From NCBI RefSeq assembly GCF_004799325.1, contig NZ_SSMD01000001.1, positions 558,001 through 622,000 of the forward strand: a DNA stretch of 64,000 nucleotides, given 5' to 3'. Each line of letters starts with the position of its first letter. The stretch's first letter is position 1. The notes under the pieces are model-generated. The model saw nothing but the letters and a program-made list of their open reading frames with translations, had not been told where the DNA came from and made no database searches. The stretch comes from Thalassobius vesicularis (lineage in GTDB: Bacteria > Pseudomonadota > Alphaproteobacteria > Rhodobacterales > Rhodobacteraceae). The position numbers were made by a program, and so were the translations under genes. This document shows, piece after piece, positions 24,098 through 32,222 of this stretch.

Positions 24098-25620
24098 GCC
24101 ACGTCACCGACGACGCGCAGGGTCTCTGTCAGGCTGGTGGCACCGGTCGCGGCCAGCGCCAGCCCTTGCCCGATCAGCGTTTCGCCCGCACCAAGGGCCA
24201 CGGCGCGCATCTCGGTCTCGGTGGCACCGGCGTCGATGGCGGCGCGCAGGGCGTCGCCGACCTCGACCATCTCGAAGATACCGACGCGGCCTGCGTGGCC
24301 GGTCGCGTTGCAGCGTTCGCAGCCCATCGGTTCATACAGTTGCTCGGGGACGGGCAGACGGTGGCGGCGGAAGCGGTCCGCCTCGGTCTCGGTCGGGGCG
24401 TGGGGGCGCTTGCAATGCGGGCAAAGCTTGCGCAGCAGCCGTTGGGCGATGACGCCGCGCAGGGTGGCGGCGATCAGGAAGTTGTCCAGCCCCAGATCGC
24501 GCAACCGCACCACCGCCCCGATCGAGCTGTTGGCGTGCAGCGACGAGAACACAAGGTGCCCGGTCAACGCGGCCTGCGTGGCGGTCGAGGCGGTTTCGGG
24601 GTCGCGAACCTCGCCCACTAGAATGACGTCAGGATCCTGGCGCAGGGTCGCGCGCAGGCCGGCGGCAAAGGTCATGCCGATGTCGGAATGCACCTGCGAT
24701 TGCGAGACGCCGGGCAGGTCGTATTCGATCGGGTCTTCGATGGTGACGATGTTGCGTTCGTGCCGGTTCGCCAGTTGCAACAGCGAATAAAGCGTCGTCG
24801 TCTTGCCTGCGCCGGTCGGGCCGGTGGCCAGAATGATGCCATTGGGCAGGGCAGAGAGGCGTTCCAGCACCTCTTGCTGTGCGGGGGACAGGCCCAGCGC
24901 GGTCAGGGGCATCAAGCCGCTGGAGCGATCCAAAATCCGTAGCACGATCCGTTCGCCGTAATGACCGGGCAGCGAGGACACGCGGGTGTCGATCACCCGG
25001 CCGCCCAGCGCCAGCGGGATGCGCCCGTCCTGTGGCAGGCGGGTTTCGGCGATATCCAGCCCCGCCATCACCTTTAACCGTGAAACGACACGTTTCACCG
25101 GGACGTCTGGCCGATCCATCACCTCTTGCAGGAAGCCATCCACGCGCATCCGGACGCGCAGGCCGTTTTCGTGCGGTTCGAAATGCAGGTCCGAGGCGCC
25201 GTTCAGCACCGCGCGGCGCAGCAGGCGGTTCACCAGCTGGATCACGGGTGCCTCGCCGGGGTCTTCCAGAAGGTCGCGCTGACGGTGGCCTTGTGCGGCT
25301 TCCTCCAGCTCGAACAACACGCCTGAGGTGACAGGCGCGCCGTCGTCATCGTCACCGCGATAGGCATTCGACAGCGCGTTGGCAAAGGCGGCCTCGTCCA
25401 CGCGGACAACCTCGATCCCGGTGACGGCACCGATGCGACGCTGGATTTCGCGCATGCCCAGCTGTGTCGCCGCCGGGCCCAACAGAACGCGGCCCGGTTC
25501 CAGCAACACCTGCTGATCCCGCGCGAAGACGAAGGGCAGCTTAGCGTCCGTCGAACTCGACCCGGCTGGGAAGCGGCGGAAATTTTCGGCTTTGTGCGAC
25601 GTCATCGACGAATCCGGCAT
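24094..25620 (-). CDS. gspE: type II secretion ATPase GspE
   Basis: 508 residues (or 503 if the ATG at 25605 is used). Walker A is GPTGAGKTTTLYS, the Asp box IVTIEDPIEYDLPG, Walker B VILVGEVRDPETA and the His box TGHLVFSSLHANSS. A zinc-binding CxxC pair (CPHC and CERC) lies before the C-terminus. It powers pseudopilus assembly through GspL and GspF. The 5' end overlaps the gspD 3' end by up to 80 bp in another frame; the weak ribosome site there suggests coupled translation. Confidence 0.92.
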   Translation of the reverse strand: MPDSSMTSHKAENFRRFPAGSSSTDAKLPFVFARDQQVLLEPGRVLLGPAATQLGMREIQRRIGAVTGIEVVRVDEAAFANALSNAYRGDDDDGAPVTSGVLFELEEAAQGHRQRDLLEDPGEAPVIQLVNRLLRRAVLNGASDLHFEPHENGLRVRMRVDGFLQEVMDRPDVPVKRVVSRLKVMAGLDIAETRLPQDGRIPLALGGRVIDTRVSSLPGHYGERIVLRILDRSSGLMPLTALGLSPAQQEVLERLSALPNGIILATGPTGAGKTTTLYSLLQLANRHERNIVTIEDPIEYDLPGVSQSQVHSDIGMTFAAGLRATLRQDPDVILVGEVRDPETASTATQAALTGHLVFSSLHANSSIGAVVRLRDLGLDNFLIAATLRGVIAQRLLRKLCPHCKRPHAPTETEADRFRRHRLPVPEQLYEPMGCERCNATGHAGRVGIFEMVEVGDALRAAIDAGATETEMRAVALGAGETLIGQGLALAATGATSLTETLRVVGDVA

Positions 25621-27508
25621 CGAAAGGTTGGTTCAGATTGGCGCCGTCAAAGGGCAACCCTCCACCAGATGTACGCGGAAAACTGCCATCATCCAACGGC
25701 TGTATCGCCTGAGCGGCCTGTTTCGCCTCGCGGCTGAGTTGCTGGGTCAGCTTGCGCGCCTCTTCCTCGGTGTTGACGACCTGCGGGCGCATCAGCACCA
25801 GCAGCACGCGCTGGTTCTTGGTCGCGTTCTTGCCGCGGAACAGCCCGCCCAGCAGCGGCAGCTTTGACAGACCGGGCACCCGTTGCGAGACCGAGCCCGC
25901 GCCGTTTTCCAGCAAGCCACCCAGCAGGATGACGTTGCCATCTTTGACCAGAACCGTCGTGCTGAGCGCGCGTTTCGCGGTGATTTCGCCACCGGCCGAG
26001 GACTCGGTGTTGGTCAGCGAGGAGACCTCTTGCTTGATGTCCAATTTGACGGTGCGGTCGGCGTTGATCTGCGGCGTGACTTTTAGCGTCAGGCCCACGT
26101 CCTGACGTTCGATCGTCTGGAACGGGTTGTCGACAGCACTGCCGCTAACCGTCGAATAGGAGCCCGTCACGAAAGGGACGTTCTGGGCCACGACGATCTC
26201 GGCCTCTTTGTTGTTCAGCGTCATGATTGACGGTGTCGACAGCAACCGGGTGGAGTTGGTCGCCGCAATGGCCGACAGCAGCCCGGCGATACCGCGATCC
26301 GTGTTGTCCGGCACCCCCGCGATCACCCCGCCAGAACCGACATCGATGGTCTGGCCGTTGATGACCGCCGACACGAGGTTGGTCAGGCTGGGACGCCCTT
26401 GCAGGGAAAACTGCGCGCCGCCGATGACGGCGTTATTCAGGATACCGGCGAATTGCACCGACAGGTCCGAGAACCCGTCCACCGACATCTCGAATATCAC
26501 CGCCTCGACCAGCACCTGACGCGGGCGGCGGTCCAGATAGCGGACCATCTGGATGATGTCGTCCATCCGGTCCTGCGGCGCGGTGATCAGCAGCGTGTTA
26601 GTCTGCGGTTCCGGAACGATGCGCACGGGGGCCTCGTTCGGCTGGGCCTCGCCCTCGATCACGCGCAGGATGATATCGGACAAAGAGGCAGCGTCGGCGT
26701 AGTTCAGACCAATGGCCTGACTGACGACGTTGTTCTGCTGGGTGTCCAGCCGGGCGGCCAGAACGCGGATTTTCTCGTACACCGCATCCGGGCCCGAAAT
26801 GATCAGCGCGTTCGAGCGGCGGTCCACGGTCAGCGCGGCCCCTTGGGGCAGGATTTCCATCGCCTGGATGACCTGAGCCACTTCGGCGGCATTGGCGTTG
26901 CGCAGACGGATCATCTGGATCGGATCGTCCTGCGGCTGGTCCAGCCGTTTGATCAGCGCCTCGATCCGGCGGTAATTCTGACCCCGATCCGACAACAACA
27001 GCATCGAGGTGCCGGGAACAGCGGTCAACACCGCCTCGGCGGGCAACAGGGGGCGGACGACGTCGATCACCTCTTGCGGGGGGATGTGGTCCACCTGGAT
27101 GACGCGGGTTTCATAGGTGCCCGCACTGCCTGCGACGTCCGGCCCCGAGGCCAGCTCTCGTGCGCTGCTCATCTGGACGATGCGGTCGGCACCGGCGCCT
27201 TCGATCAGGGTCAGCCGGTTCAGCTCCAGCACGGCCAGGAACACCTCGTACAGCTCGGCCGGGGTCATCTGTCCGGGGGCAAGAACGGTCACGGTGCCGC
27301 GAATGTTCGGGTCCAGCACGAAGTTGCGGCCCGTCGCCTCGGAGACGATCTCGACAAAGCTTTTCAGGTCAGCATCCCGCAGGTTCACCGTCACCTGCGC
27401 CTCGGCGCGCGCTGGCGTCAGCATGGACACGCAAACCGGGCCGATCCCATAGGATAGGATCAGACCGACAGCGACCGCGAAGGGCCGGATTGCGGCACGT
27501 AAAGTCAT
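25541..27508 (-). CDS. gspD: type II secretion outer-membrane secretin GspD
   Basis: 655 residues with signal peptide ending near ARAEA. N0 domain (VTVNLRDADLKSFVEIVSEATGRNFVLDPNIRG), three N-domain repeats (VIQVDHIPPQEVIDVVRPLL; MIRLRNANAAEVAQVIQAM; IGLNYADAASLSDIILRVI) and the secretin barrel with VPFVTGSY, DVGLTLKVTPQI and VPGLSKLPLLGGLFR. It forms the outer-membrane channel. It is the first gene of the minus-strand gspDEF operon. Confidence 0.93.
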   Translation of the reverse strand: MTLRAAIRPFAVAVGLILSYGIGPVCVSMLTPARAEAQVTVNLRDADLKSFVEIVSEATGRNFVLDPNIRGTVTVLAPGQMTPAELYEVFLAVLELNRLTLIEGAGADRIVQMSSARELASGPDVAGSAGTYETRVIQVDHIPPQEVIDVVRPLLPAEAVLTAVPGTSMLLLSDRGQNYRRIEALIKRLDQPQDDPIQMIRLRNANAAEVAQVIQAMEILPQGAALTVDRRSNALIISGPDAVYEKIRVLAARLDTQQNNVVSQAIGLNYADAASLSDIILRVIEGEAQPNEAPVRIVPEPQTNTLLITAPQDRMDDIIQMVRYLDRRPRQVLVEAVIFEMSVDGFSDLSVQFAGILNNAVIGGAQFSLQGRPSLTNLVSAVINGQTIDVGSGGVIAGVPDNTDRGIAGLLSAIAATNSTRLLSTPSIMTLNNKEAEIVVAQNVPFVTGSYSTVSGSAVDNPFQTIERQDVGLTLKVTPQINADRTVKLDIKQEVSSLTNTESSAGGEITAKRALSTTVLVKDGNVILLGGLLENGAGSVSQRVPGLSKLPLLGGLFRGKNATKNQRVLLVLMRPQVVNTEEEARKLTQQLSREAKQAAQAIQPLDDGSFPRTSGGGLPFDGANLNQPFDAGFVDDVAQSRKFPPLPSRVEFDGR

Positions 27509-27639
27509 GACCTGCTCTCTTGCTCTGGCTGTCAGCCTTCGGTTTTCCGAAGTGCCCGCCCTGCCTGTTTTCAGCGATCATACCCGAACTGCCGCGAAAT
27601 GGCAGCGTTTTCTGTATTTTGGCGGGAATTGTGGCTTCG

Positions 27640-28293
27640 TCAGCGCATCACAGAGGCAAGGATGCTTTCGACCACCTTCTTGCGCAGATCGGTCTGGGCG
27701 GTCTCGGAAAACAGGTCAGTGCCAAAGTTGATCGAGAACGTGTCGCGGTTCGAGACGTTGAAAAAGCTCATCGCGCTGATCTGCCAGTGGATGACCAGCG
27801 GTGTGACATCATCGCGGAACAACCCGGCCTTTTTCCCCGCCACACAGATACGTTCGATCTGCTGGATCGCCGAAGTGTTGGTGTCGATCAGCGACGCGAT
27901 GTTGTTCATGTGCCGCCCGGCGTGGATGTTTTCGATCATCACAAGGCGGATGAAATCCGTGTTGCTGCGGTGGTGGTCAAAGGTGAACTCGACCAGACGG
28001 GCCAGCGCCTGATCCGGCGGCAGGCCGTCGAGATTCAGCGCCGCCTCGGCCTTTCGGACGCTGCGATAGGCCTCTTCCAGGACCGCTTCGTACAGACGTT
28101 CCTTGTCTTGGAAGTAGTAGAAAATCATCCGTTTCGAGGTCTTGATTCGGTCGGCAATGTCCTGAACGCGGGCGCCAGACAGGCCGTGTTCGGCAAATTC
28201 GGCACGCGCGGCTTTCAGGATGTCGGCCTTGACTGCTTCGGGGTCTTGCTTCCACGTCCTTGTCTTTTTTGAACTTTTTTCGGTTTCGGACAT
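27640..28293 (-). CDS. TetR-family regulator, probably of the quinate/shikimate genes
   Basis: 217 residues. N-terminal helix-turn-helix (ADILKAARAEFAEHGLSGARVQDIADRIKTSKRMIFYYFQDKERLYEAVLEEAY) and a C-terminal ligand domain with HHRSNTDFIRLVMIENIHAGRH. The start at 28293 follows GAGGAGAG; in-frame ATG codons further upstream lack such a site. It is divergent from the shikimate dehydrogenase gene with a 128-bp intergenic region holding a promoter and a short palindrome, so it probably represses the TRAP/quinate operon until the substrate is present. Confidence 0.8.
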   Translation of the reverse strand: MSETEKSSKKTRTWKQDPEAVKADILKAARAEFAEHGLSGARVQDIADRIKTSKRMIFYYFQDKERLYEAVLEEAYRSVRKAEAALNLDGLPPDQALARLVEFTFDHHRSNTDFIRLVMIENIHAGRHMNNIASLIDTNTSAIQQIERICVAGKKAGLFRDDVTPLVIHWQISAMSFFNVSNRDTFSINFGTDLFSETAQTDLRKKVVESILASVMR

Positions 28294-28354
28294 GGGGTCG
28301 GCTCTCCTCGGGACTTGGTTCAACATACACAATTATCCCGGCGGTTCAATTCAC

Positions 28355-28386
28355 TTGACGAATTTAACCCTCTGGTACATTTTACC
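28355..28386 (+). promoter_or_regulatory. candidate promoter and operator of the quinate/shikimate operon
   Basis: TTGACG at 28355-28360 resembles a -35 box. The interrupted palindrome GGTACATTTTACC (28374-28386) overlaps the expected -10 position (TACATT at 28376, 15-bp spacing). A repressor binding there would block the promoter. The divergent TetR gene makes it the obvious candidate. Spacing is suboptimal, so confidence is modest. Confidence 0.35.
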
Positions 28387-28421
28387 CGAAATCAGCAGCC
28401 CGCGTCGCAGAGGAGAAGGCG

Positions 28422-29333
28422 TTGCAACTTGGCCCAAACACATCGACTCCGGTCCGCCAGCAGATGCTGGCCGGGTTGATCGGGCAGGGCATTTCCCTGT
28501 CGCGGACGCCAGCAATGCATATGGCCGAGGCCGCAACGCAGGGCCTTCAGGGGCTGTATCGCTTGCTGGACACGGACACGCCGCGCCTGCAGGGCAAGCC
28601 GCTGGCCGAAATCCTGAACGCCGCCGAACTGGCCGGGTTTGATGGGCTGAACATCACCTACCCCTACAAGATCGAGGTCATCGGCCTGCTGGATCAGCTG
28701 TCGCCCAACGCCCAAGCGGTCGGCGCGGTGAACACGGTGGTGCTCCGCGATGGCAAGCGGTTTGGCCACAACACCGACCTGTGGGGCTTTGCCCAAAGTT
28801 TTCGGCAGGGACTGCTGCCCGACGCAAAGCTGGACAACGTGTTGCTGCTGGGCGCGGGTGGTGCTGGCGTGGCGGTGGCCTTTGCGCTGATCGAATGCGG
28901 CGTGCGCCACCTGTCGATCTTCGATGCGGATCATGGCCGGGCGCAGGGGCTGGCCGACCAGATCACCCGGCGTTTTCCCGACAGCCAAGTGACCGCGATC
29001 ACCGATATCGCACAGCATGTCGCAGCCAGCCGCCCCGATGGTGTGGTCAACGCCACCCCGGTCGGCATGGCCAAGCTGCCCGGCTCGGCCTTTCCGCTGG
29101 ATCTGCTGGACGCCCGGATGTGGGTGGCCGACGTGGTCTACTTCCCGCTGGAAACCGCCCTGCTGGCCGCCGCGCGCGCCAAGGGATGCCGGGTTCTGCC
29201 CGGCTCGGGGATGGCGGTGTTTCAGGCGGTCCGCGCCTTTGAGCTTTTCACCGGCCGCAAGGCCGACCCGACACGGATGAAGGCGACCTTTGACGCCTTT
29301 GACGCAAAACCCGTCCAAAGGACGAAATTCTGA
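28422..29333 (+). CDS. shikimate/quinate dehydrogenase
   Basis: 303 residues with a TTG start 3 nt after GAGGAGAAGG. NAD(P)-dependent oxidoreductase interconverting shikimate (or quinate) and the 3-dehydro form. Motifs: SLSRTPAMHMAEA (substrate loop), FDGLNITYPYKIEVI with catalytic Lys, GAVNTVV, the nucleotide loop LLLGAGGAGVAVAFAL and GVVNATPVGM. The context, a TetR regulator, a TRAP transporter and 3-dehydroshikimate dehydratase, indicates a catabolic enzyme rather than the biosynthetic AroE. Confidence 0.85.
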   Translation: MQLGPNTSTPVRQQMLAGLIGQGISLSRTPAMHMAEAATQGLQGLYRLLDTDTPRLQGKPLAEILNAAELAGFDGLNITYPYKIEVIGLLDQLSPNAQAVGAVNTVVLRDGKRFGHNTDLWGFAQSFRQGLLPDAKLDNVLLLGAGGAGVAVAFALIECGVRHLSIFDADHGRAQGLADQITRRFPDSQVTAITDIAQHVAASRPDGVVNATPVGMAKLPGSAFPLDLLDARMWVADVVYFPLETALLAAARAKGCRVLPGSGMAVFQAVRAFELFTGRKADPTRMKATFDAFDAKPVQRTKF

Positions 29334-29355
29334 ACGTTTCTAGGGAGGAACCAAA

Positions 29356-30363
29356 ATGACGTTCGCATTCAGCAAACTAGCCGCAGCCGCGGTTATCACC
29401 ATGGGTCTGGCGACTGCCGCGCAGGCTCAGACCATCCGCGTGGCCCACGTCGATCCCGACGATTGGACCGCGTCCAAGAAGGGCGCCGCCGCCCATGTCT
29501 TCAAGAACATCGTCGAAGGCGAAACCGGCCTGACCGTGGAAATCTTCCCGGCTGGCGCGCTGGGGAACGAGACCGAGCTGGTCGGCCAGGCTCAGGAAGG
29601 TCTGACCCAGGTTGCGCTGGTGTCCGGCGCGATGTCCAAGGTTTGCCCGGCGGCCTCGGTTCTGGATATCCCCTACACCTTCGCCTCGGCCACGATTGCT
29701 TGGGACGTGCTGGATGGCCCGTTCGGTGACGCGCTGGCACAGCACTGCCTGGAACAGACCGGCCTGCGCACCCTGGCCTTTGGTGAAACCGGCTTCCGCA
29801 ACTTCACCAACAACCAGCGTGAAATCCGCACCCCGGACGACATGAAGGGCCTGAAGTTCCGCGTTCAGCCGATCCCGCTGTATGTCGAAATGGTCAAGGG
29901 TCTGGGCGGCGAGCCGACCCCGATCGCCTGGACCGAACTGCCGAACGCGCTGTCCACCGGCGTGGTTGACGGTCAGGAAAACCCCGTTGGCGTGATCTAC
30001 AACAACAGCCTGCACAAGCTGCAGAAGTTCATGACGCTGGACGGCCACGTCTATGCCGCTGACTTCATCGTGATCTCGGACGAGTTCTATCAGTCGCTGA
30101 CCCCCGCCGAGCAGCAGGTCGTCGCCAAGGCCGCCCGCGTCGCCGGCACCATGGGCCGCGCCATCCAGCAGTGGGGCACCGCCGAGGGCGTGAAGAAGGT
30201 GCAGGCCGAGGGCATGCAGGTCTACTCGCCCACCGCGGACGAAATCGCAGCCTTTGCCGCCAAAGCACAACCCGCCGTGGTAGAGTACCTGCGGGGCGAA
30301 CTGGGCGACGATGCCGTCTGGATTGACCGCCTGCAAGAGGCCGTGGCCGAGGCCAGCAAGTAA
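29356..30363 (+). CDS. dctP: TRAP transporter solute-binding protein, DctP family
   Basis: 335 residues. Signal peptide with cleavage at ATAAQA|Q, then TIRVAHVDPDDWTASKKGAA. The segments TGLRTLAFGETGFRNFTN and DDMKGLKFRVQPIPLYVEMVKGLGGEPTPI contain the conserved Arg (FRVQP) that salt-bridges an organic acid carboxylate. It is followed by GVVDGQENPVG. With the downstream DctQ and DctM it probably imports quinate, shikimate or a related acid. Ribosome site GGGAGG upstream. Confidence 0.88.
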   Translation: MTFAFSKLAAAAVITMGLATAAQAQTIRVAHVDPDDWTASKKGAAAHVFKNIVEGETGLTVEIFPAGALGNETELVGQAQEGLTQVALVSGAMSKVCPAASVLDIPYTFASATIAWDVLDGPFGDALAQHCLEQTGLRTLAFGETGFRNFTNNQREIRTPDDMKGLKFRVQPIPLYVEMVKGLGGEPTPIAWTELPNALSTGVVDGQENPVGVIYNNSLHKLQKFMTLDGHVYAADFIVISDEFYQSLTPAEQQVVAKAARVAGTMGRAIQQWGTAEGVKKVQAEGMQVYSPTADEIAAFAAKAQPAVVEYLRGELGDDAVWIDRLQEAVAEASK

Positions 30364-30369
30364 CGAAAC

Positions 30370-30394
30370 AAAGGGCCGGTTCGACCGGCCCTTT
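30370..30394 (+). promoter_or_regulatory. intercistronic stem-loop between dctP and dctQ
   Basis: A perfect 11-bp stem, AAAGGGCCGGT with ACCGGCCCTTT around a TCG loop, lies 6 bp after the dctP stop. It is not followed by a T-run. It is likely a 3' stabiliser or partial terminator that raises binding-protein levels over the membrane subunits. Confidence 0.65.
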
Positions 30395-30416
30395 CCCTGA
30401 GAGGGGGATGGATCCC

Positions 30417-30950
30417 ATGACACGCCTGAACTACGCCGCACGCCGGTTCTTTGCCTTCGGAGCGGGCGGTTGCATGATGCTGGTTTTTGGCATCATCTTC
30501 CTCAACTCTCTGCGCCGCTACACGATGGGCCGTTCCGTCCCGTGGGGCGAGGAACTGCCGATCTACCTGACCATCTATGGCGTCATGTTCGGCATCGCGC
30601 TGGCCTACATGCAGGATCAGCACATCCGCTTTACCGTGCTGACGGACACCCTTTCGGCCAAGGTCAAGACCCGGCTTTTTGCCGCCGTGGATTTCGTGAT
30701 GATCGGCTGTGGTCTGGCGCTGGCGCGCTCGGGGCATGAATTCGCCACCAAGCGCGGCAACATCGACGCCTCGGGCCTGAAATCCGTGGCGAAAAGCCTG
30801 GCGGAAAGCACTGGGTTCGACTGGATGATCTGGATCGGCAAGGTCGGTACCTGGCAATACGCGATGGTTCTGGGCGGCGTGATGCTGGCCGTGGCCGCCG
30901 CGCTGAAACTGCACGAGCGGCTGGCCGCTGCAAAAGGAACCTCGGCATGA
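30417..30950 (+). CDS. dctQ: TRAP transporter small permease, DctQ family
   Basis: About 177 residues with four membrane segments (FGAGGCMMLVFGIIFLNSL; LPIYLTIYGVMFGIALAYM; LFAAVDFVMIGCGLALA; WQYAMVLGGVMLAVAAAL). The stretch SVPWGEELPIYLTI is the family hallmark. Start placed at ATG 30417 with GAGAGGGGG about 9 nt upstream; an ATG at 30408 abuts that site. The stop overlaps the dctM start (ATGA). Confidence 0.83.
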   Translation: MTRLNYAARRFFAFGAGGCMMLVFGIIFLNSLRRYTMGRSVPWGEELPIYLTIYGVMFGIALAYMQDQHIRFTVLTDTLSAKVKTRLFAAVDFVMIGCGLALARSGHEFATKRGNIDASGLKSVAKSLAESTGFDWMIWIGKVGTWQYAMVLGGVMLAVAAALKLHERLAAAKGTSA

Positions 30951-32221
30951 TCTTTGTCGTCCTGATCGTCGGCCTGCTGGCCGGAGTGCCCATCGCCTTT
31001 GCCATCGTCGCGGCACTGCTGTCGTTCATGGCCACCCATGACGCGCCCTATGCGCTGCGGATCGTTGCCACGCAGATGTACAAGGGGCTCGACTCGTTCC
31101 CGCTGTTGGCCATCCCGCTGTTCGTCCTGGCCGGAGAGGTCATGAACGAAAGCGGCATCACCGGGCGCATCATCGCGTTTGCCAACGTGCTGGTGGGCCG
31201 GATGCGCGCCGGGCTGGCGCTGGTGAATATCTGGGCCTCGGTGATCTTTGCCGGGCTGTCCGGGTCCGCCGTGGCTGACACCTCGGCCATCGGGCGGGTG
31301 TTCATCCCCGAGATGGAAAAGCACGGTTACAGCCGTGAATTCGCGGCGGCTGTCACGGCGGCCTCCTCGGTGATCGGGCCGATCATTCCGCCCTCGATCC
31401 CGGTCATCATCTATGCGCTGATCGTGTCGGGCGTCTCGGTTCCCGCGCTGTTCATGGCGGGTGTGATCCCCGGTATCCTGCTGGCGATCTTCCTGTCCGG
31501 CTACGTCATGCTGACCGTCAAGGTCGACGCGGGCAACCAGTCCGAGGGGCTGACGACCCAACCCGCAAGCCAGGCGCTGCTGGGGGGTATCCTGCCGCTG
31601 CTGATGCCGGTATTCGTCGTCGGCTCGATCCTGGCCGGGATCGTGACCCCGACCGAGGCGGCCAGTTTCGCCGTGGGCTATGCGCTGATCCTGGGCCTGT
31701 TCGTCTATCGCAAGATCACCCTGACCGCCCTGCCCCGCATCTTCGTGGGCGCGATGCGCGACAGCTCGGTCATCCTGATCATCATCGCCGCCGTCACCGC
31801 CGCCAACTGGCTGCTGACCTATAACCGCCTGCCCAACATGTTGACCGACTGGGTTCTGTCGAACGTTGACAGCAAGTTCACCTTCCTGATCGCCGTCATC
31901 ATCCTGTTCCTGGTCATCGGCCTGTTCCTGGAAGGCATCGCTGCCATGCTGGTGCTGGTGCCGATCCTGCATCCGATCGCCGTGTCGATGGGCGTGGACC
32001 CGGTGCACTTTGGCATCATCGTGATCTTCAACCTGATGATCGGGCTGATCACGCCGCCGCTTGGGCTGTGTCTGTTCGTGGCTGAAAGCATAGCCAACGT
32101 TGGGATGACACGGCTAACCCGCGCGATCCTGCCGTTTTTCCTGGTCGAGGTGCTGGTCCTGCTGATCCTGACCTTCGTGCCGGAAACCGTCACTTGGCTG
32201 CCGCGCGTTTTGGGGTACTGA
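30947..32221 (+). CDS. dctM: TRAP transporter large permease, DctM family
   Basis: 424 residues, about twelve membrane segments. PLLAIPLFVLAGEVMNESGI, IFAGLSGSAVADTSAIG, IIPPSIPVIIYALI and GLITPPLGLCLFVAESIANV are characteristic. It is the sodium-driven transport subunit working with DctP and DctQ. It ends 1 bp before the 3-dehydroshikimate dehydratase gene. Confidence 0.92.
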   Translation: MIFVVLIVGLLAGVPIAFAIVAALLSFMATHDAPYALRIVATQMYKGLDSFPLLAIPLFVLAGEVMNESGITGRIIAFANVLVGRMRAGLALVNIWASVIFAGLSGSAVADTSAIGRVFIPEMEKHGYSREFAAAVTAASSVIGPIIPPSIPVIIYALIVSGVSVPALFMAGVIPGILLAIFLSGYVMLTVKVDAGNQSEGLTTQPASQALLGGILPLLMPVFVVGSILAGIVTPTEAASFAVGYALILGLFVYRKITLTALPRIFVGAMRDSSVILIIIAAVTAANWLLTYNRLPNMLTDWVLSNVDSKFTFLIAVIILFLVIGLFLEGIAAMLVLVPILHPIAVSMGVDPVHFGIIVIFNLMIGLITPPLGLCLFVAESIANVGMTRLTRAILPFFLVEVLVLLILTFVPETVTWLPRVLGY

Positions 32222-32222
32222 C

